Positions 8,055-16,300 of a stretch of DNA of 64,000 nt are shown here, one piece after another. The translations under genes and the position numbers were made by a program. Below the pieces are notes generated by a model. That model ran no database searches, was not told where the DNA came from, and worked only from the letters and a program-made list of their open reading frames with translations. The DNA comes from Rhodoferax_B sp049316285 (GTDB lineage Bacteria > Pseudomonadota > Gammaproteobacteria > Burkholderiales > Burkholderiaceae_C). Within the stretch, counting starts at the first letter, position 1. The number at the start of each line of letters is the position of its first letter. The DNA lies in assembly GCF_049316285.1 (NCBI RefSeq), contig NZ_JBMOXA010000009.1, positions 124,001 to 188,000 of the forward strand, written 5' to 3'.

Positions 8055-8176
8055 CCCCCTGCAAGGGGGTTGGCGTAGCGACACGTAGTGCGCGAAGACT
8101 AGGGGTGTTCCAAGCCCTCCCCCCTGCAAGGGGGAAGGCGCAGCGACACGCCGTGCGCGCAGACTGGGGGTGTTCC
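8055..8176. repeat. Two direct copies of a 57-bp palindrome-headed repeat
   Basis: Copy 1 spans 8055-8111 and copy 2 spans 8120-8176, differing at about eight positions. Each begins with the palindrome CCCCCTGCAAGGGGG, continues with TGGCG/AGGCG then AGCGACACG and GTGCGCG, and ends with AGACT.GGGGTGTTCC. They fill the gap between dadA and the convergent FIST gene. The conserved order of subelements suggests an interspersed intergenic element duplicated in tandem. It has no coding capacity and no terminal features of an insertion sequence. Confidence 0.85.
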
Positions 8177-8181
8177 CCCAG

Positions 8182-9438
8182 CTAATCGGTGAAAACCGTC
8201 AACACCCCGGTGTAGCCGTAAAGATGATGACGGGCGATTTCGCCACCCGCAAAAAAGCCCACCAAGGGCACGTCACCGAGTGCGCGGCGCACGATCTGCA
8301 GTTCGGCGCTGGGGGCGCCGAAGTGCGGGCCGCCACGGCCGGCGCAACTGACGTAGATGGCGCCCGCGATGCGCCGCGCCGGGTGTGGCGCCGATTCGGC
8401 CTCGGACGCCGCCAGCGCGGAAGCCACCTCCACGGTTTGCTCCTCGGGCTCCAGCTCTTCGCGGATTTCGGCGCAGATGCGCACCAGGTCGGCCTTGGCC
8501 GCGGCGCGGTTGCGTTGGCAAAAGGCCATGCGCATGCCCACGCTGGCGCGGTCGGCAATCGCCACCCCTTTGCGGCCCGGGTCCAGGCCTATGATGTGGC
8601 GCACCAGCACGTCGCTGCCAAAGTGGCCGCTACGGCCCACGGCATCGGTGTCGGTGCCGGCCTCGCTCAGGCCCACCAGGGTGGCGCGCACGGCAGCCAA
8701 GGCGATTTGCGGCTCATCCAGCGAAACCTTGAGGTCGCGCAGCAACACGTCGAGCGCGGGCTCGCCGTCTAGCGCCACCAGCACATTGCCATCGACTTCG
8801 GTGACCACCCGCACCGGCCCCACGGGATGCGCCCCCTGGGTCACACGCGAGATCAGGCTCACGCCTTCGGCAAACGCCACGCCACTCAGGCCGCCAACAA
8901 ACACACCACCGGCCGCGCCATGGCCTTTGATGTTGCCGTTGCCGCCCACGGCAAATTGCACGGCGCGTGCGCGGCCCGAGGCCAGGCCGCCGAACACATA
9001 ACCGGTGTCGGTGCGCGCCGCCATTTCGGCAATCAGTTCCACCACATCGGGCGTGCTGGCATCGGCATGCACCAGCGCGGTGTGTGCTTCAAACGCCATG
9101 CCCAAAGGCGCCACACCCGAGAACACACGGTATTGGTTCGAGGGTATGCCGCAGAGCATGACGCTGATGGCGGGCTCGTCGAAATACTCGACGTTTTGCG
9201 CCGCCACACCTACACCCACACAGCCCGACCAGTCCACCACCTCGGGCAGTTCACCGCTGATGTGGTCCAGTATGTCCTGCGCCGCGTTGGCGTAGGCATC
9301 GGTGATGTAGAGCAGGCCCAGCGTGGGCGCGCTGACGTAGTCGGGCAACGCCATGTGGGCGCGTAATTGCGCCAGCACCAGGCCGGCGGCCATGCGCCAG
9401 TCGGGGTGGGTGGCGTGGCCGTAGGGAAACAATTTCAT
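8182..9438 (-). CDS. FIST N/C-domain sensory protein
   Basis: 418-residue soluble protein with the FIST_N plus FIST_C layout: the N-terminal half holds GYVFGGLASG and the glycine-rich GGVFVGGLSGVAF, and the C-terminal part holds AGAIYVSCAGRGGPHFG and VPLVGFFAGGEIA. FIST domains are thought to bind small ligands, possibly amino acids or peptides, in signalling contexts. No output domain is fused here, so it may act alone or with an unlinked partner. The start is supported by an AGGAG site 7 nt upstream on the minus strand. It converges on dadA across the 57-bp repeats. Function beyond the family is unknown. Confidence 0.87.
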   Translation of the reverse strand: MKLFPYGHATHPDWRMAAGLVLAQLRAHMALPDYVSAPTLGLLYITDAYANAAQDILDHISGELPEVVDWSGCVGVGVAAQNVEYFDEPAISVMLCGIPSNQYRVFSGVAPLGMAFEAHTALVHADASTPDVVELIAEMAARTDTGYVFGGLASGRARAVQFAVGGNGNIKGHGAAGGVFVGGLSGVAFAEGVSLISRVTQGAHPVGPVRVVTEVDGNVLVALDGEPALDVLLRDLKVSLDEPQIALAAVRATLVGLSEAGTDTDAVGRSGHFGSDVLVRHIIGLDPGRKGVAIADRASVGMRMAFCQRNRAAAKADLVRICAEIREELEPEEQTVEVASALAASEAESAPHPARRIAGAIYVSCAGRGGPHFGAPSAELQIVRRALGDVPLVGFFAGGEIARHHLYGYTGVLTVFTD

Positions 9439-9501
9439 ATGGAGCTCCTCGGGCGGGCAGATGCAAAAGGGGCGGAGCTTGGGCCAAAACCTACAACTGC
9501 T

Positions 9502-10410
9502 TCAGCGCGCCCGCTTCCTCGCCGGTGCAGCGCCCTTTTTGGCGGGTTTGGCGGCCGTCTTGCCAGCCGCCTTGGCAGCGGGTTGACGCACGGCACCTGC
9601 AGCAGATTTTGCAGCAGGTTTAACACCGGATGCTGCGGCTTTGCCGGTCGACCTTGGGGCTGACCTGGCTACTGGCTTGCCTGCCCTGGCGGCGGCTTTG
9701 ACACCTTGGCTCAAGACCTCGGCGCTCTTCATCGCTTCCTTGGCAAAACTCGCGGCCATCTGGCTGCTGTCGTCCACGGCTTTCTGCAAGGCCGACTCGC
9801 TCACGGCGCTGGCGGCAATTTGCTGGAACTGCGTGGCCAGGGCGTTCCACCAATGCAGCGGATCAATCACCCCGGCCGGTTTGCTGCCAGCGCTGGCCGC
9901 TGCTGCTGCAGGCGCAGCGGCCGCGGAGGACTCGGGTTCGGCTGCAGGGGGCGCTGCCTCAGGCTCTGGCGGCGCGGCAAATTTGGCGCTGGCGGCGGCG
10001 GCCGCTTTTTGCATTTGCTCGAACGCGCTGGCCATGCTGCTGGCACTCGGGGCTGACGCTGCGGCGGGCGCAGGTGCCGGGGGCTCGGCCACCGGTGTCT
10101 TGATCTTGAACGCATCGGCCAGGTCACCCATGCTGAAGTTCATGCCACGCAGCGTGGCCAGGGTCATTTTCTGCACCTCCAGCGCCTGGATGGTGGCCTT
10201 CAGGGCAGCGGCGTTCTGGTCGAGCCAGAACTGCACGGCCTTCAATTCTTCAATGCGTTTTTCCAGCTCTTCGACATTGATGGTGGGCGCCACCCAATGG
10301 CCCAGGTTGGGCATCTTGGGCGACTTCTGCGTGGCCTGCTCGGCCAGGTTTTGCAGGAAGTCGAAGCCGGGTACAAATTTGCTGAAATCAAAACCGGGGG
10401 TGCTGCTCAT
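9502..10410 (-). CDS. phaM: PhaM-type polyhydroxyalkanoate granule/nucleoid protein
   Basis: 302 residues. The N-terminal ~110 residues match PhaM: FVPGFDFLQNLA, then MPNLGHWVAPTINVEELEKR and EELKAVQFWLDQN with IQALEVQKMTLATL. The middle is an Ala/Pro/Glu-rich linker. The C-terminal ~70 residues are a histone H1-like Ala/Lys/Pro tail ending AAPARKRAR, consistent with DNA binding. PhaM of Ralstonia activates PHB synthase and tethers PHB granules to the nucleoid; the same role is likely here. The start at 10410 is chosen because GGAGAC precedes it. No phaC, phaP or phaR lies in the window, so the partner enzymes are unlinked. Confidence 0.85.
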   Translation of the reverse strand: MSSTPGFDFSKFVPGFDFLQNLAEQATQKSPKMPNLGHWVAPTINVEELEKRIEELKAVQFWLDQNAAALKATIQALEVQKMTLATLRGMNFSMGDLADAFKIKTPVAEPPAPAPAAASAPSASSMASAFEQMQKAAAAASAKFAAPPEPEAAPPAAEPESSAAAAPAAAAASAGSKPAGVIDPLHWWNALATQFQQIAASAVSESALQKAVDDSSQMAASFAKEAMKSAEVLSQGVKAAARAGKPVARSAPRSTGKAAASGVKPAAKSAAGAVRQPAAKAAGKTAAKPAKKGAAPARKRAR

Positions 10411-10515
10411 GGTGTCTCCATCATCGGTTGCGGGCTGGTGCCAGCGCCAGCGGCGCAAAACGCCGCGCGTGGCGATACCAGCTTACTCCAATGAGCGCCG
10501 CTTGGAAGGCGCTGC

Positions 10516-10998
10516 TCAGTGCTTGTGTGCTGCAGCGGGTGTTGCACCTGGGGCAGCCCCCGGCGCCGTCACGGCCACCGGCACCTTCAAGGCCAGGGTG
10601 CTGCGCACACCCTTGGCGTCTTCAAACGTCAGGGTCAGGGGCACCGTGGTGTCCTTGGGCAAAGCGGTCTTCAGGTCCTGCAGCATCAAGTGGTAACCAC
10701 CGGGCTTGAGTTCCACCGTGGCACCGGCCGGCAGGTCCAGCACCGGCACTGCGCGCATACGCATGACGTCACCCTCCATTTTCATTTCGTGCACTTCGGC
10801 CACACCGGCCACGGGAGTGCTGACGCCCACCAGGCGAGCGCCTTCCTTGGCGGTGATCTTCATGAACCCGCCGGTGCCTTTTTGGCCCTGCACGGTGGTA
10901 CGCACCCAGGCGTCCTGCACCTGGATGGCTTGCGCAAACAGCGGGCCGCTGGCCAGGGCCAGGGTTGCGGCAAAAAGTTTGAGGGAGATTTTGGTCAT
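10516..10998 (-). CDS. PCu(A)C-type periplasmic copper chaperone
   Basis: 160 residues with a Sec signal peptide (about 1-22, LASGPLFAQA). The mature part carries the Cu(I) motif of PCu(A)C proteins: HEMKMEGDVMRMR followed about 40 residues later by GGYHLMLQDL. The C-terminus is Ala/Pro-rich and ends in HKH, which could add a metal-binding tail. PCu(A)C proteins deliver Cu(I) to cytochrome oxidase CuA or other periplasmic sites. It lies downstream of a YcnI-like and a DUF2946 gene on the same strand; the three probably form a copper-responsive transcript. The family is secure; the delivery target is unknown. Confidence 0.9.
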   Translation of the reverse strand: MTKISLKLFAATLALASGPLFAQAIQVQDAWVRTTVQGQKGTGGFMKITAKEGARLVGVSTPVAGVAEVHEMKMEGDVMRMRAVPVLDLPAGATVELKPGGYHLMLQDLKTALPKDTTVPLTLTFEDAKGVRSTLALKVPVAVTAPGAAPGATPAAAHKH

Positions 10999-11034
10999 GG
11001 TGTGAGTCTGAAGTGGTTGCAGTGTTGGGCCGTA

Positions 11035-11589
11035 TCAGTGTTGGTGCCCGCCGGCGGCTTCGGACGGAATGACGTCCAGCAGCACGGCGGGGCGCGCCAG
11101 GCCCTTGGTGGAGGTGCCGGTGGCGGGCACCTGCGCCCAATCCACGGCCACGCTGTCACAGGTCTGCAGCACCTTGAACCACATCGGCCCGGCCTTGTCG
11201 CCAAGACTGCCGCGCAGCACAAACTCGTCGAAGTAGGCATCGGGCAAGGCATTCGCGGGTGAGGCGGCGGTCCAGGTGATTTCGGCCACGTCGTCGGTCA
11301 CGGTTTTGCCGTGGCTGGTGACGGGCTGGGCCAGGGGCGCACGCCGTACCTGAACCGTCCAGCCGGCCTTGGGCATGGGCCGTGCGCCGCTGAAGCCAGC
11401 CGGCAACTGCACACGCAATGCCGTGGTGGCGGCACCGTCACAGCCGTGGCCAACGTTGAAGACAGCTTTGTAGCCACCGTTGGCCAGCGCCGCTGGCTCG
11501 GCCAGACTGACGTGCGCAAAAGCTTGGCCTGCGCTCATGGCGGCTGCGGCAATAGCTATAAATTTAAGAGTGCTCAAAGAATTTTTCAT
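11035..11589 (-). CDS. YcnI/DUF1775 copper-binding periplasmic protein
   Basis: 184 residues. The signal peptide ends near AGQAFAH, leaving a mature N-terminal histidine in AHVSLAEPA, the YcnI hallmark in which the N-terminal His and a nearby acidic residue bind Cu(II). The DUF1775 core includes YKAVFNVGHGCDG and MPKAGWTV. The usual C-terminal membrane helix of Gram-positive YcnI is absent and the chain ends AAGGHQH. The ATG at 11589 is preferred over an in-frame TTG six bases upstream. It follows DUF2946 and precedes PCu(A)C, both copper-linked families. A role in periplasmic copper trafficking is inferred. Confidence 0.87.
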   Translation of the reverse strand: MKNSLSTLKFIAIAAAAMSAGQAFAHVSLAEPAALANGGYKAVFNVGHGCDGAATTALRVQLPAGFSGARPMPKAGWTVQVRRAPLAQPVTSHGKTVTDDVAEITWTAASPANALPDAYFDEFVLRGSLGDKAGPMWFKVLQTCDSVAVDWAQVPATGTSTKGLARPAVLLDVIPSEAAGGHQH

Positions 11590-11711
11590 GGTCAATAGGG
11601 TCGGAATGGCGTTGCGCCACGATGGCGCAGTGGTGTCTGACGTTCAGACAAGTCGGCCCGGCCTGGCCACAGCACAAGATGCGACACCAGCCGGGAGAGC
11701 AATCAGTAACG

Positions 11712-12092
11712 TCAGACCTGCGGCGGACCACGCGCCGGCAATGGCGCAGCCGCCGTGGCAACCCAGGGCGCTGAAGCCTGGCCATGCAACACGTGGCGCA
11801 GCCACGGCGGCGGTGCCAAGGGCTCGCCTGAAAGCACTGGCGGAGGTGCGCCGGACGCCATACACAGCGGGCAGTCCAGCGTGTGGCCGGCCAGCCGCGG
11901 AGCTGCACTGTCCTCAGCGTCTCCCGCCTTCTGCACCAGTTTGACCACACCGGCGCTGCTGCACACCAACTCCATGGCCTGTGGACGCACCATGGGTGAG
12001 GCCATCGCCACACCCAGAGCCAGCAGCCACCAGCAACACACCCAGCGCGCCATGCGGCGAGCGATCTGGTGGACGGCTGTGTGTTGTGGCAT
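11712..12092 (-). CDS. DUF2946-like small secreted or membrane protein
   Basis: 126 residues. A hydrophobic N-terminal segment (RWVCCWWLLALGVAMASP) is followed by a core with a CPLC motif and the spacing typical of DUF2946 proteins, which accompany copper and TonB-receptor genes in proteobacteria. The ATG at 12092 gives a sensible signal sequence; an upstream extension would add a polar, signal-unlike leader. It is the first gene of the three-gene copper-type cluster on the minus strand. No TonB-dependent receptor is adjacent. The CPLC motif could bind metal, but that is inference. Confidence 0.7.
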   Translation of the reverse strand: MPQHTAVHQIARRMARWVCCWWLLALGVAMASPMVRPQAMELVCSSAGVVKLVQKAGDAEDSAAPRLAGHTLDCPLCMASGAPPPVLSGEPLAPPPWLRHVLHGQASAPWVATAAAPLPARGPPQV

Positions 12093-12208
12093 GCGCGCAT
12101 TATGCCCAGCGGCTGGCTCCGGGCCGGGCATGCACCCGACGCACAGAGGGGATCAGCCCAGCAAGCCTTGCCGCAGAATCTTGCCGTTAAATGCACTAAG
12201 CTCGCCGC

Positions 12209-12622
12209 ATGCAAAGCCTCTTTCACTTCGCTTTCCACGTCCGCGATCTAGACGTGGCGCGCCAGTTCTACGGCGCCGTTCTGGGCTGCACCGAAGGGCG
12301 CAGCACCGACACCTGGGTCGACTTCGACTTCTTCAGCCACCAGATTTCGCTGCACCTGGGCGAACCGTTTGCCACCACCCGCACCGGGCGTGTGGGTGAG
12401 CACCTCGTGCCCATGCCGCATTTCGGCCTAGTGCTGGCACTGCCCGACTGGCAGGCTATGGCCGCGCGCTTGCAGGCCGCCGGCACCGAGTTTGTGCTCA
12501 AGCCCCAGGTGCGTTTTGAAGGCGAGCCGGGTGAACAATGGACCATGTTCTTCTGCGATCCCTTCGGCAACCCGCTGGAGATCAAAGGGTTTCGCTCGCT
12601 TGACGCCTTGTACGCCAAGTAG
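12209..12622 (+). CDS. VOC-family (glyoxalase/dioxygenase-fold) protein
   Basis: 137 residues with paired beta-alpha-beta-beta-beta modules: FHFAFHVRDLDVARQFYGAVLGC at the N-terminus and DPFGNPLEIKGF at the C-terminus. Candidate metal ligands are His in FAFHV, His in MPHFGLVL and Glu in NPLEIKG. VOC members include glyoxalases, ring-cleaving dioxygenases and resistance proteins, so the substrate cannot be told. MarC follows 22 nt after the stop, on the same strand, and the two may be co-transcribed. No lactoylglutathione-lyase-specific features are apparent. Confidence 0.85.
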   Translation: MQSLFHFAFHVRDLDVARQFYGAVLGCTEGRSTDTWVDFDFFSHQISLHLGEPFATTRTGRVGEHLVPMPHFGLVLALPDWQAMAARLQAAGTEFVLKPQVRFEGEPGEQWTMFFCDPFGNPLEIKGFRSLDALYAK

Positions 12623-12644
12623 GCTTCTTCGCGGCTGAACGCCC

Positions 12645-13244
12645 ATGGGCTACACCTTCGCCTCCGCCACCATTCTGTTGCTGCTGATCACCGATCCGCT
12701 GGGCAATATTCCGGTGTTTGCCAACGCCCTGCGCAACGTGCCGCAAGAGCGCCGGGCACGCGTGATCCTGCGCGAGGTGTTGATCGCCTTCATGCTGCTG
12801 CTGGCCTTCATGTTCATGGGCGACAGGTTCTTGCGCGTCATGGGCCTGAGCCAGCTGTCACTGCAGATTGGCGGCGGTGTGGTGTTGTTCTTGATTGCCT
12901 TGCGCATGATTTTTCCGCACCCCGAGCAGGCGGACGCTGAGTCCAGCGTGGAGCCGCTGATTGTGCCGCTGGCCATTCCCATGCTGGCCGGCCCTTCGGC
13001 CCTGGCCACGGTGCTGCTGCTGGTAGCCCAGGCGCCCGAGCGGCGCCTTGAATGGGTGGCCGCACTCAGCGTGACCATGGCGGTATGCGCCGTGGTGCTG
13101 CTGTTGGCCGAGCGCATACAGCGCGTGCTGGGAGAACGTGTGGTCACCGCCTTCGAGCGGCTGATGGGCCTGGTGCTGGTGGCCGTGTCGGTGGAAATGC
13201 TGATCCGCGGCGTGAAGATGCTGGCGGCCGAAATGCCGCACTGA
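12645..13244 (+). CDS. MarC/YhgN-family integral membrane protein
   Basis: 199 residues with six hydrophobic segments. Two similar halves begin with LLLITDPLGNIPVFANAL and VPLAIPMLAGPSALATVLL, the two D/P-rich signature loops of the MarC/SNARE-associated family. These inner-membrane proteins have no agreed function; the old link of MarC to multiple antibiotic resistance was not upheld. It probably forms a transcript with the upstream VOC gene and is closed by the bidirectional terminator at 13265. Confidence 0.9.
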   Translation: MGYTFASATILLLLITDPLGNIPVFANALRNVPQERRARVILREVLIAFMLLLAFMFMGDRFLRVMGLSQLSLQIGGGVVLFLIALRMIFPHPEQADAESSVEPLIVPLAIPMLAGPSALATVLLLVAQAPERRLEWVAALSVTMAVCAVVLLLAERIQRVLGERVVTAFERLMGLVLVAVSVEMLIRGVKMLAAEMPH

Positions 13245-13264
13245 ACTTCGTCGACAGTCCTCAA

Positions 13265-13302
13265 AAAAAGCCCCTGCACGGCAACACCGGCAGGGGCTTT
13301 TT
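13265..13302. terminator. Bidirectional rho-independent terminator
   Basis: A 13-bp perfect stem (13265-13277 with 13290-13302), flanked by A and T runs, has a 12-nt loop. It lies between the convergent marC and Bug-receptor genes and can end both transcripts. Confidence 0.92.
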
Positions 13303-13320
13303 GCTGGGCGGTCAGCAGCG

Positions 13321-14298
13321 TCAGTCGAGCTTCACACCCGTGGTCTGAATGATCGGGCCCCAGCGCTTGGCTTCGCTGCGTGCAAAGCTGTGGAACTGCT
13401 CAGGTGTGCCGCTCAGCGACTCCATGCCAAAGTCGCTCATGCGCTTTTGCACTTCGGCATTGGCCAAGGCCTTGTTGAGTTCGCCATTCAGCTTGGCGAC
13501 CAGGGGCGCAGGCATGGCGGCCGGGCCAAGCAGGCCCTGGAAGGCAAAAACTTCGGAGTTGGCCACACCGGCTTCGGCCAGGGTGGGCACATTTGGCAAC
13601 TGCGGCACACGTTTGGCCGAGCCAATCGCCAACACACGCACCTTGCCGCTCTTGATGATGGGCAGACCGGCGGCCAGGTCGAGGAACATACAACGCACCT
13701 GGCCACCCATCACATCTTGCATGGCGGGTGCCGCGCCGCGGTAAGGGATGTGTGTGATGAAGGTGCCGGTGCGCGCCTTGAACATTTCCATCGCCAGGTG
13801 GTGCGGCGAACCATTGCCGGGCGAGGCGTAGTTCAGGTCGCCGGGCTTGGCCTTGGCATAGGCGATGAAATCCTTGACGGTTTTGACATCGAAGTCCGGG
13901 TTCACCACCAGCGCCAACGGAAACCGGCTGATGCCGCCGATGTAGGTAAAGCTGCTGTCGGGGTTGAACGGCAGGCGGTTGAACAGGTGTTCGTTATAGG
14001 CCAGCAAGGCGTTGTCGGCGGACATCACGGTGTAACCATCGGGCTTGGCCGTGGCCACCACTTGCGCGCCTATGTTGGTCGAGGCGCCGGGACGGTTGTC
14101 CACCAGCAACGGCTGGCCCACGGAGGCGCGCATGGCTTCGGCCACCGCGCGCGCCAACACATCCGTGCCGCCACCTGCGGGGTAGGGCACGATCCAGCGA
14201 ATGGCCTGGCTCGGGTATTCGTTTTGGGCGCGTGCCCAAGGTGCGGCCATACCGGCGGCCGAGGCCGCAAAGGTGGTCAAAAGGGTGCGACGTTGCAT
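13321..14298 (-). CDS. Bug-family (TctC-like) periplasmic solute receptor
   Basis: 325 residues. A Tat-like or Sec signal peptide (MQRRTLLTTFAASAAGMAAPWARA) is followed by the Bug fold: IRWIVPYPAGGGTDVLARA, NRPGASTNIGAQVV and FITHIPYRGAAPAMQDV. Bug receptors bind carboxylates such as citrate, aromatic acids or nicotinate. The start is fixed by AGGAGAC upstream. No TctA/TctB membrane genes are adjacent, as is usual for the many orphan Bug receptors in Burkholderiales. It is followed upstream, on the same strand, by a fumarylacetoacetase-like hydrolase, suggesting a shared carboxylic substrate; the identity is unknown. Confidence 0.9.
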   Translation of the reverse strand: MQRRTLLTTFAASAAGMAAPWARAQNEYPSQAIRWIVPYPAGGGTDVLARAVAEAMRASVGQPLLVDNRPGASTNIGAQVVATAKPDGYTVMSADNALLAYNEHLFNRLPFNPDSSFTYIGGISRFPLALVVNPDFDVKTVKDFIAYAKAKPGDLNYASPGNGSPHHLAMEMFKARTGTFITHIPYRGAAPAMQDVMGGQVRCMFLDLAAGLPIIKSGKVRVLAIGSAKRVPQLPNVPTLAEAGVANSEVFAFQGLLGPAAMPAPLVAKLNGELNKALANAEVQKRMSDFGMESLSGTPEQFHSFARSEAKRWGPIIQTTGVKLD

Positions 14299-14345
14299 GT
14301 GTTGTCTCCTGGTTATGTTTTTAAGCCCACCGCAGCGGCGGCGGA

Positions 14346-15353
14346 TCACACGGGGGCGGTGATTTCCTGGTCTATGGCACCAAACAGGCTTTGACCATCG
14401 GCGGTCTTCATTTCGATCTTGATGCTGTCACCAAACTTCATGAACTCGGTGCTGGGCTGGCCATCTTGAATGGTTTCAATGCAGCGCTTTTCGGCGATGC
14501 AGCTATAACCCTTGGGCCATTGCATCTTGCCTTTGACTTCCACCCCCTTGTTGCTGACCGTGCCCGAACCAACGATGCTGCCCGCACGCACGTTGCGTGT
14601 CTTGCAGATGTGCGCCACCAACTGACCGAAGTGGAAGGTCATCTCGGGGCCCGCATCGCAGTTGCCGACCTTGCGGCCATTCCAGGTGCTTTGCAAGGGC
14701 AGGTGCAGGCGGCCTTGTTGCCAGGCATCGCCGAGTTCATCCAAGGTCACAGCCACCGGGCTGAAGGCCGTGGCGGGCTTGCTTTGGAAGAAGCCAAAAC
14801 CCTTGGCCAACTCGGCCGGAATCAGGTTGCGCAGGCTCACATCGTTGACCAGCATCACCAGGCGGATGGCGTCGAGCGCCTGCTCAGGTGTGGAACCCAT
14901 GGCCACGTCGCCGGTCACCACGGCGATCTCGGCTTCAAAGTCTATGCCCATGGCTTCATTCGGCACCACCACCGGGTCCATGGGGCCGATGAAATCGTCG
15001 CTGCCGCCCTGGTACATCAACGGATCGGTGTAGAACGTGGCGGGCACTTCGGCGTTGCGCGCCTGGCGCACCAGTTCCACATGGTTGATGTAGGCCGAGC
15101 CATCGGCCCACTGGTAGGCGCGCGGCAGCGGGGCCATACATTGCTTGGGGTCGAACGGGAAGGCGTGGCGTGCTTTGCCCTGGTTCAGCGCGTCGTACAG
15201 GTCCTGCAACTGCGGACTGATGAAGCCCCAGTCGTCCAGCACTTGCTGCATCCGGTGGGCGATGCCAGTCGCATAATGGGCCGTGCTCAGGTCACGCGAA
15301 ACCACCACGAGTTGGCCATCACGCGAGCCGTCTTTGTAGGTTGCAAGTTTCAT
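14346..15353 (-). CDS. Fumarylacetoacetate hydrolase family protein
   Basis: 335 residues with the FAH fold. The active site shows GIDFEAEIAVVTGDV (metal-binding E-x-E) with a preceding NEAMG and a later VMLVNDVSLRNL. The C-terminal part has GSGTVSNKGVEV, and CSCIAEKR-like residues near the end. Such enzymes hydrolyse C-C bonds in fumarylacetoacetate or acylpyruvates, or act as hydratases or decarboxylases in aromatic ring cleavage pathways. No homogentisate genes are nearby, so the tyrosine pathway is not implied. The gene precedes the Bug receptor, 47 nt away, and is divergent from an IclR regulator that probably controls both. Confidence 0.88.
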   Translation of the reverse strand: MKLATYKDGSRDGQLVVVSRDLSTAHYATGIAHRMQQVLDDWGFISPQLQDLYDALNQGKARHAFPFDPKQCMAPLPRAYQWADGSAYINHVELVRQARNAEVPATFYTDPLMYQGGSDDFIGPMDPVVVPNEAMGIDFEAEIAVVTGDVAMGSTPEQALDAIRLVMLVNDVSLRNLIPAELAKGFGFFQSKPATAFSPVAVTLDELGDAWQQGRLHLPLQSTWNGRKVGNCDAGPEMTFHFGQLVAHICKTRNVRAGSIVGSGTVSNKGVEVKGKMQWPKGYSCIAEKRCIETIQDGQPSTEFMKFGDSIKIEMKTADGQSLFGAIDQEITAPV

Positions 15354-15443
15354 GGGAATCAGTCTCCGATCAGTCGCTGTCTAAGGTCAGATGATGTTGC
15401 CATTGTGGCGCTGTGTCGCTTCGCCGCATGTCAGATAAATTAC

Positions 15444-15461
15444 GAATAGTTAAATTTATTC
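15444..15461. promoter_or_regulatory. Possible operator/promoter region between FAH and IclR genes
   Basis: An AT-rich island of ~60 bp, in sharp contrast to the surrounding GC-rich sequence, contains the inverted repeat GAATA-N8-TATTC (15444-15461). It lies in the divergent intergenic space before the IclR start, the normal site for an IclR-family operator overlapping both promoters. The repeat is short and could be chance. Confidence 0.4.
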
Positions 15462-15487
15462 TACTAAACGAAATTACAGGAATTCTA

Positions 15488-16300
15488 GTGCAAGTGGAAA
15501 TTGACGAGGGCGACGGCTCCGAGAAGGCCCGTGCGGGCATTCAATCGGTAGAGGTAGGTTTTACGCTGCTGGAGGTGATGGCCCAGGCGCGTGGCCCGCT
15601 GATGCTGCGCGATCTGGCCAGCAGCGCCCAGATGAGTGCGGCCAAAGCACACCGCTACCTGGTGAGTTTCCAGCGCATGGGCTTGGTCATCCAAGACGCC
15701 CGGGACAACCGCTACGACCTGGGCCCCGCCAGCCTGCGGCTGGGTTTGGCGGCGCTCTCAAGGCTGGACGCGGTGCAACTGGCACGCGAGCGCATAGTCC
15801 AACTGACGGCAGAGATCGGCCATACGCTGGCGCTGGCGGTCTGGGGCAACCATGGGCCCACCATCGTGCATTGGCAGGAGTCGCCGGAATCGGTCACGGT
15901 GAATCTGCGGCTGGGTGATGTGATGCCGCTGCTGTCGTCGGCCACCGGCCGCTGTTTCGCGGCCTATGTTTCGCAAGAAGCGGTGGCGCCGCTGCTGGCG
16001 CACGAATTGGCGCGCGCCCAGAAAATGGGCCGCAACACCCCCTTGCCCACCAACCAGGCCGACCTGCAAACCCTGCTGGCCGAAGTACGCACACATGGCG
16101 CGGGACGGGTGGTGGGTGATTTGCTACCCGGCATTGGCGGCTTTTGCGCGCCTATCTTCGATGCCAACGGCCACCTCGCATTGGGGCTGGTCGCACTCGG
16201 TGCGTTGAGCGACTTTGACGTAGCCTGGGGCGGCGCCATCCACGCCCCACTGTGTGCAGCCGCAACCCAACTCTCACACGATCTGGGTTACAAGGCTTGA
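15488..16300 (+). CDS. IclR-family transcriptional regulator
   Basis: 270 residues from a GTG start preceded by AGGA at a proper distance; an in-frame ATG at 15413 would add a 25-residue leader translated from the AT-rich promoter region and is less likely. The N-terminal winged helix (about 17-80) has SVEVGFTLLEVM and MSAAKAHRYLVSF. The IclR effector domain follows (about 95-265) with SSATGRCFAAYV and VGDLLPGIGGFCAPIFD. It is divergent from the FAH-hydrolase/Bug-receptor pair, the classical layout for an IclR regulator of a small catabolic unit. The effector is unknown. Confidence 0.88.
   Translation: MQVEIDEGDGSEKARAGIQSVEVGFTLLEVMAQARGPLMLRDLASSAQMSAAKAHRYLVSFQRMGLVIQDARDNRYDLGPASLRLGLAALSRLDAVQLARERIVQLTAEIGHTLALAVWGNHGPTIVHWQESPESVTVNLRLGDVMPLLSSATGRCFAAYVSQEAVAPLLAHELARAQKMGRNTPLPTNQADLQTLLAEVRTHGAGRVVGDLLPGIGGFCAPIFDANGHLALGLVALGALSDFDVAWGGAIHAPLCAAATQLSHDLGYKA

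Noticed and set aside
8055..8176. CRISPR-like repeats
   Set aside because: Only two copies, 57 bp each with an 8-bp gap and several differences; no spacers and no cas genes.
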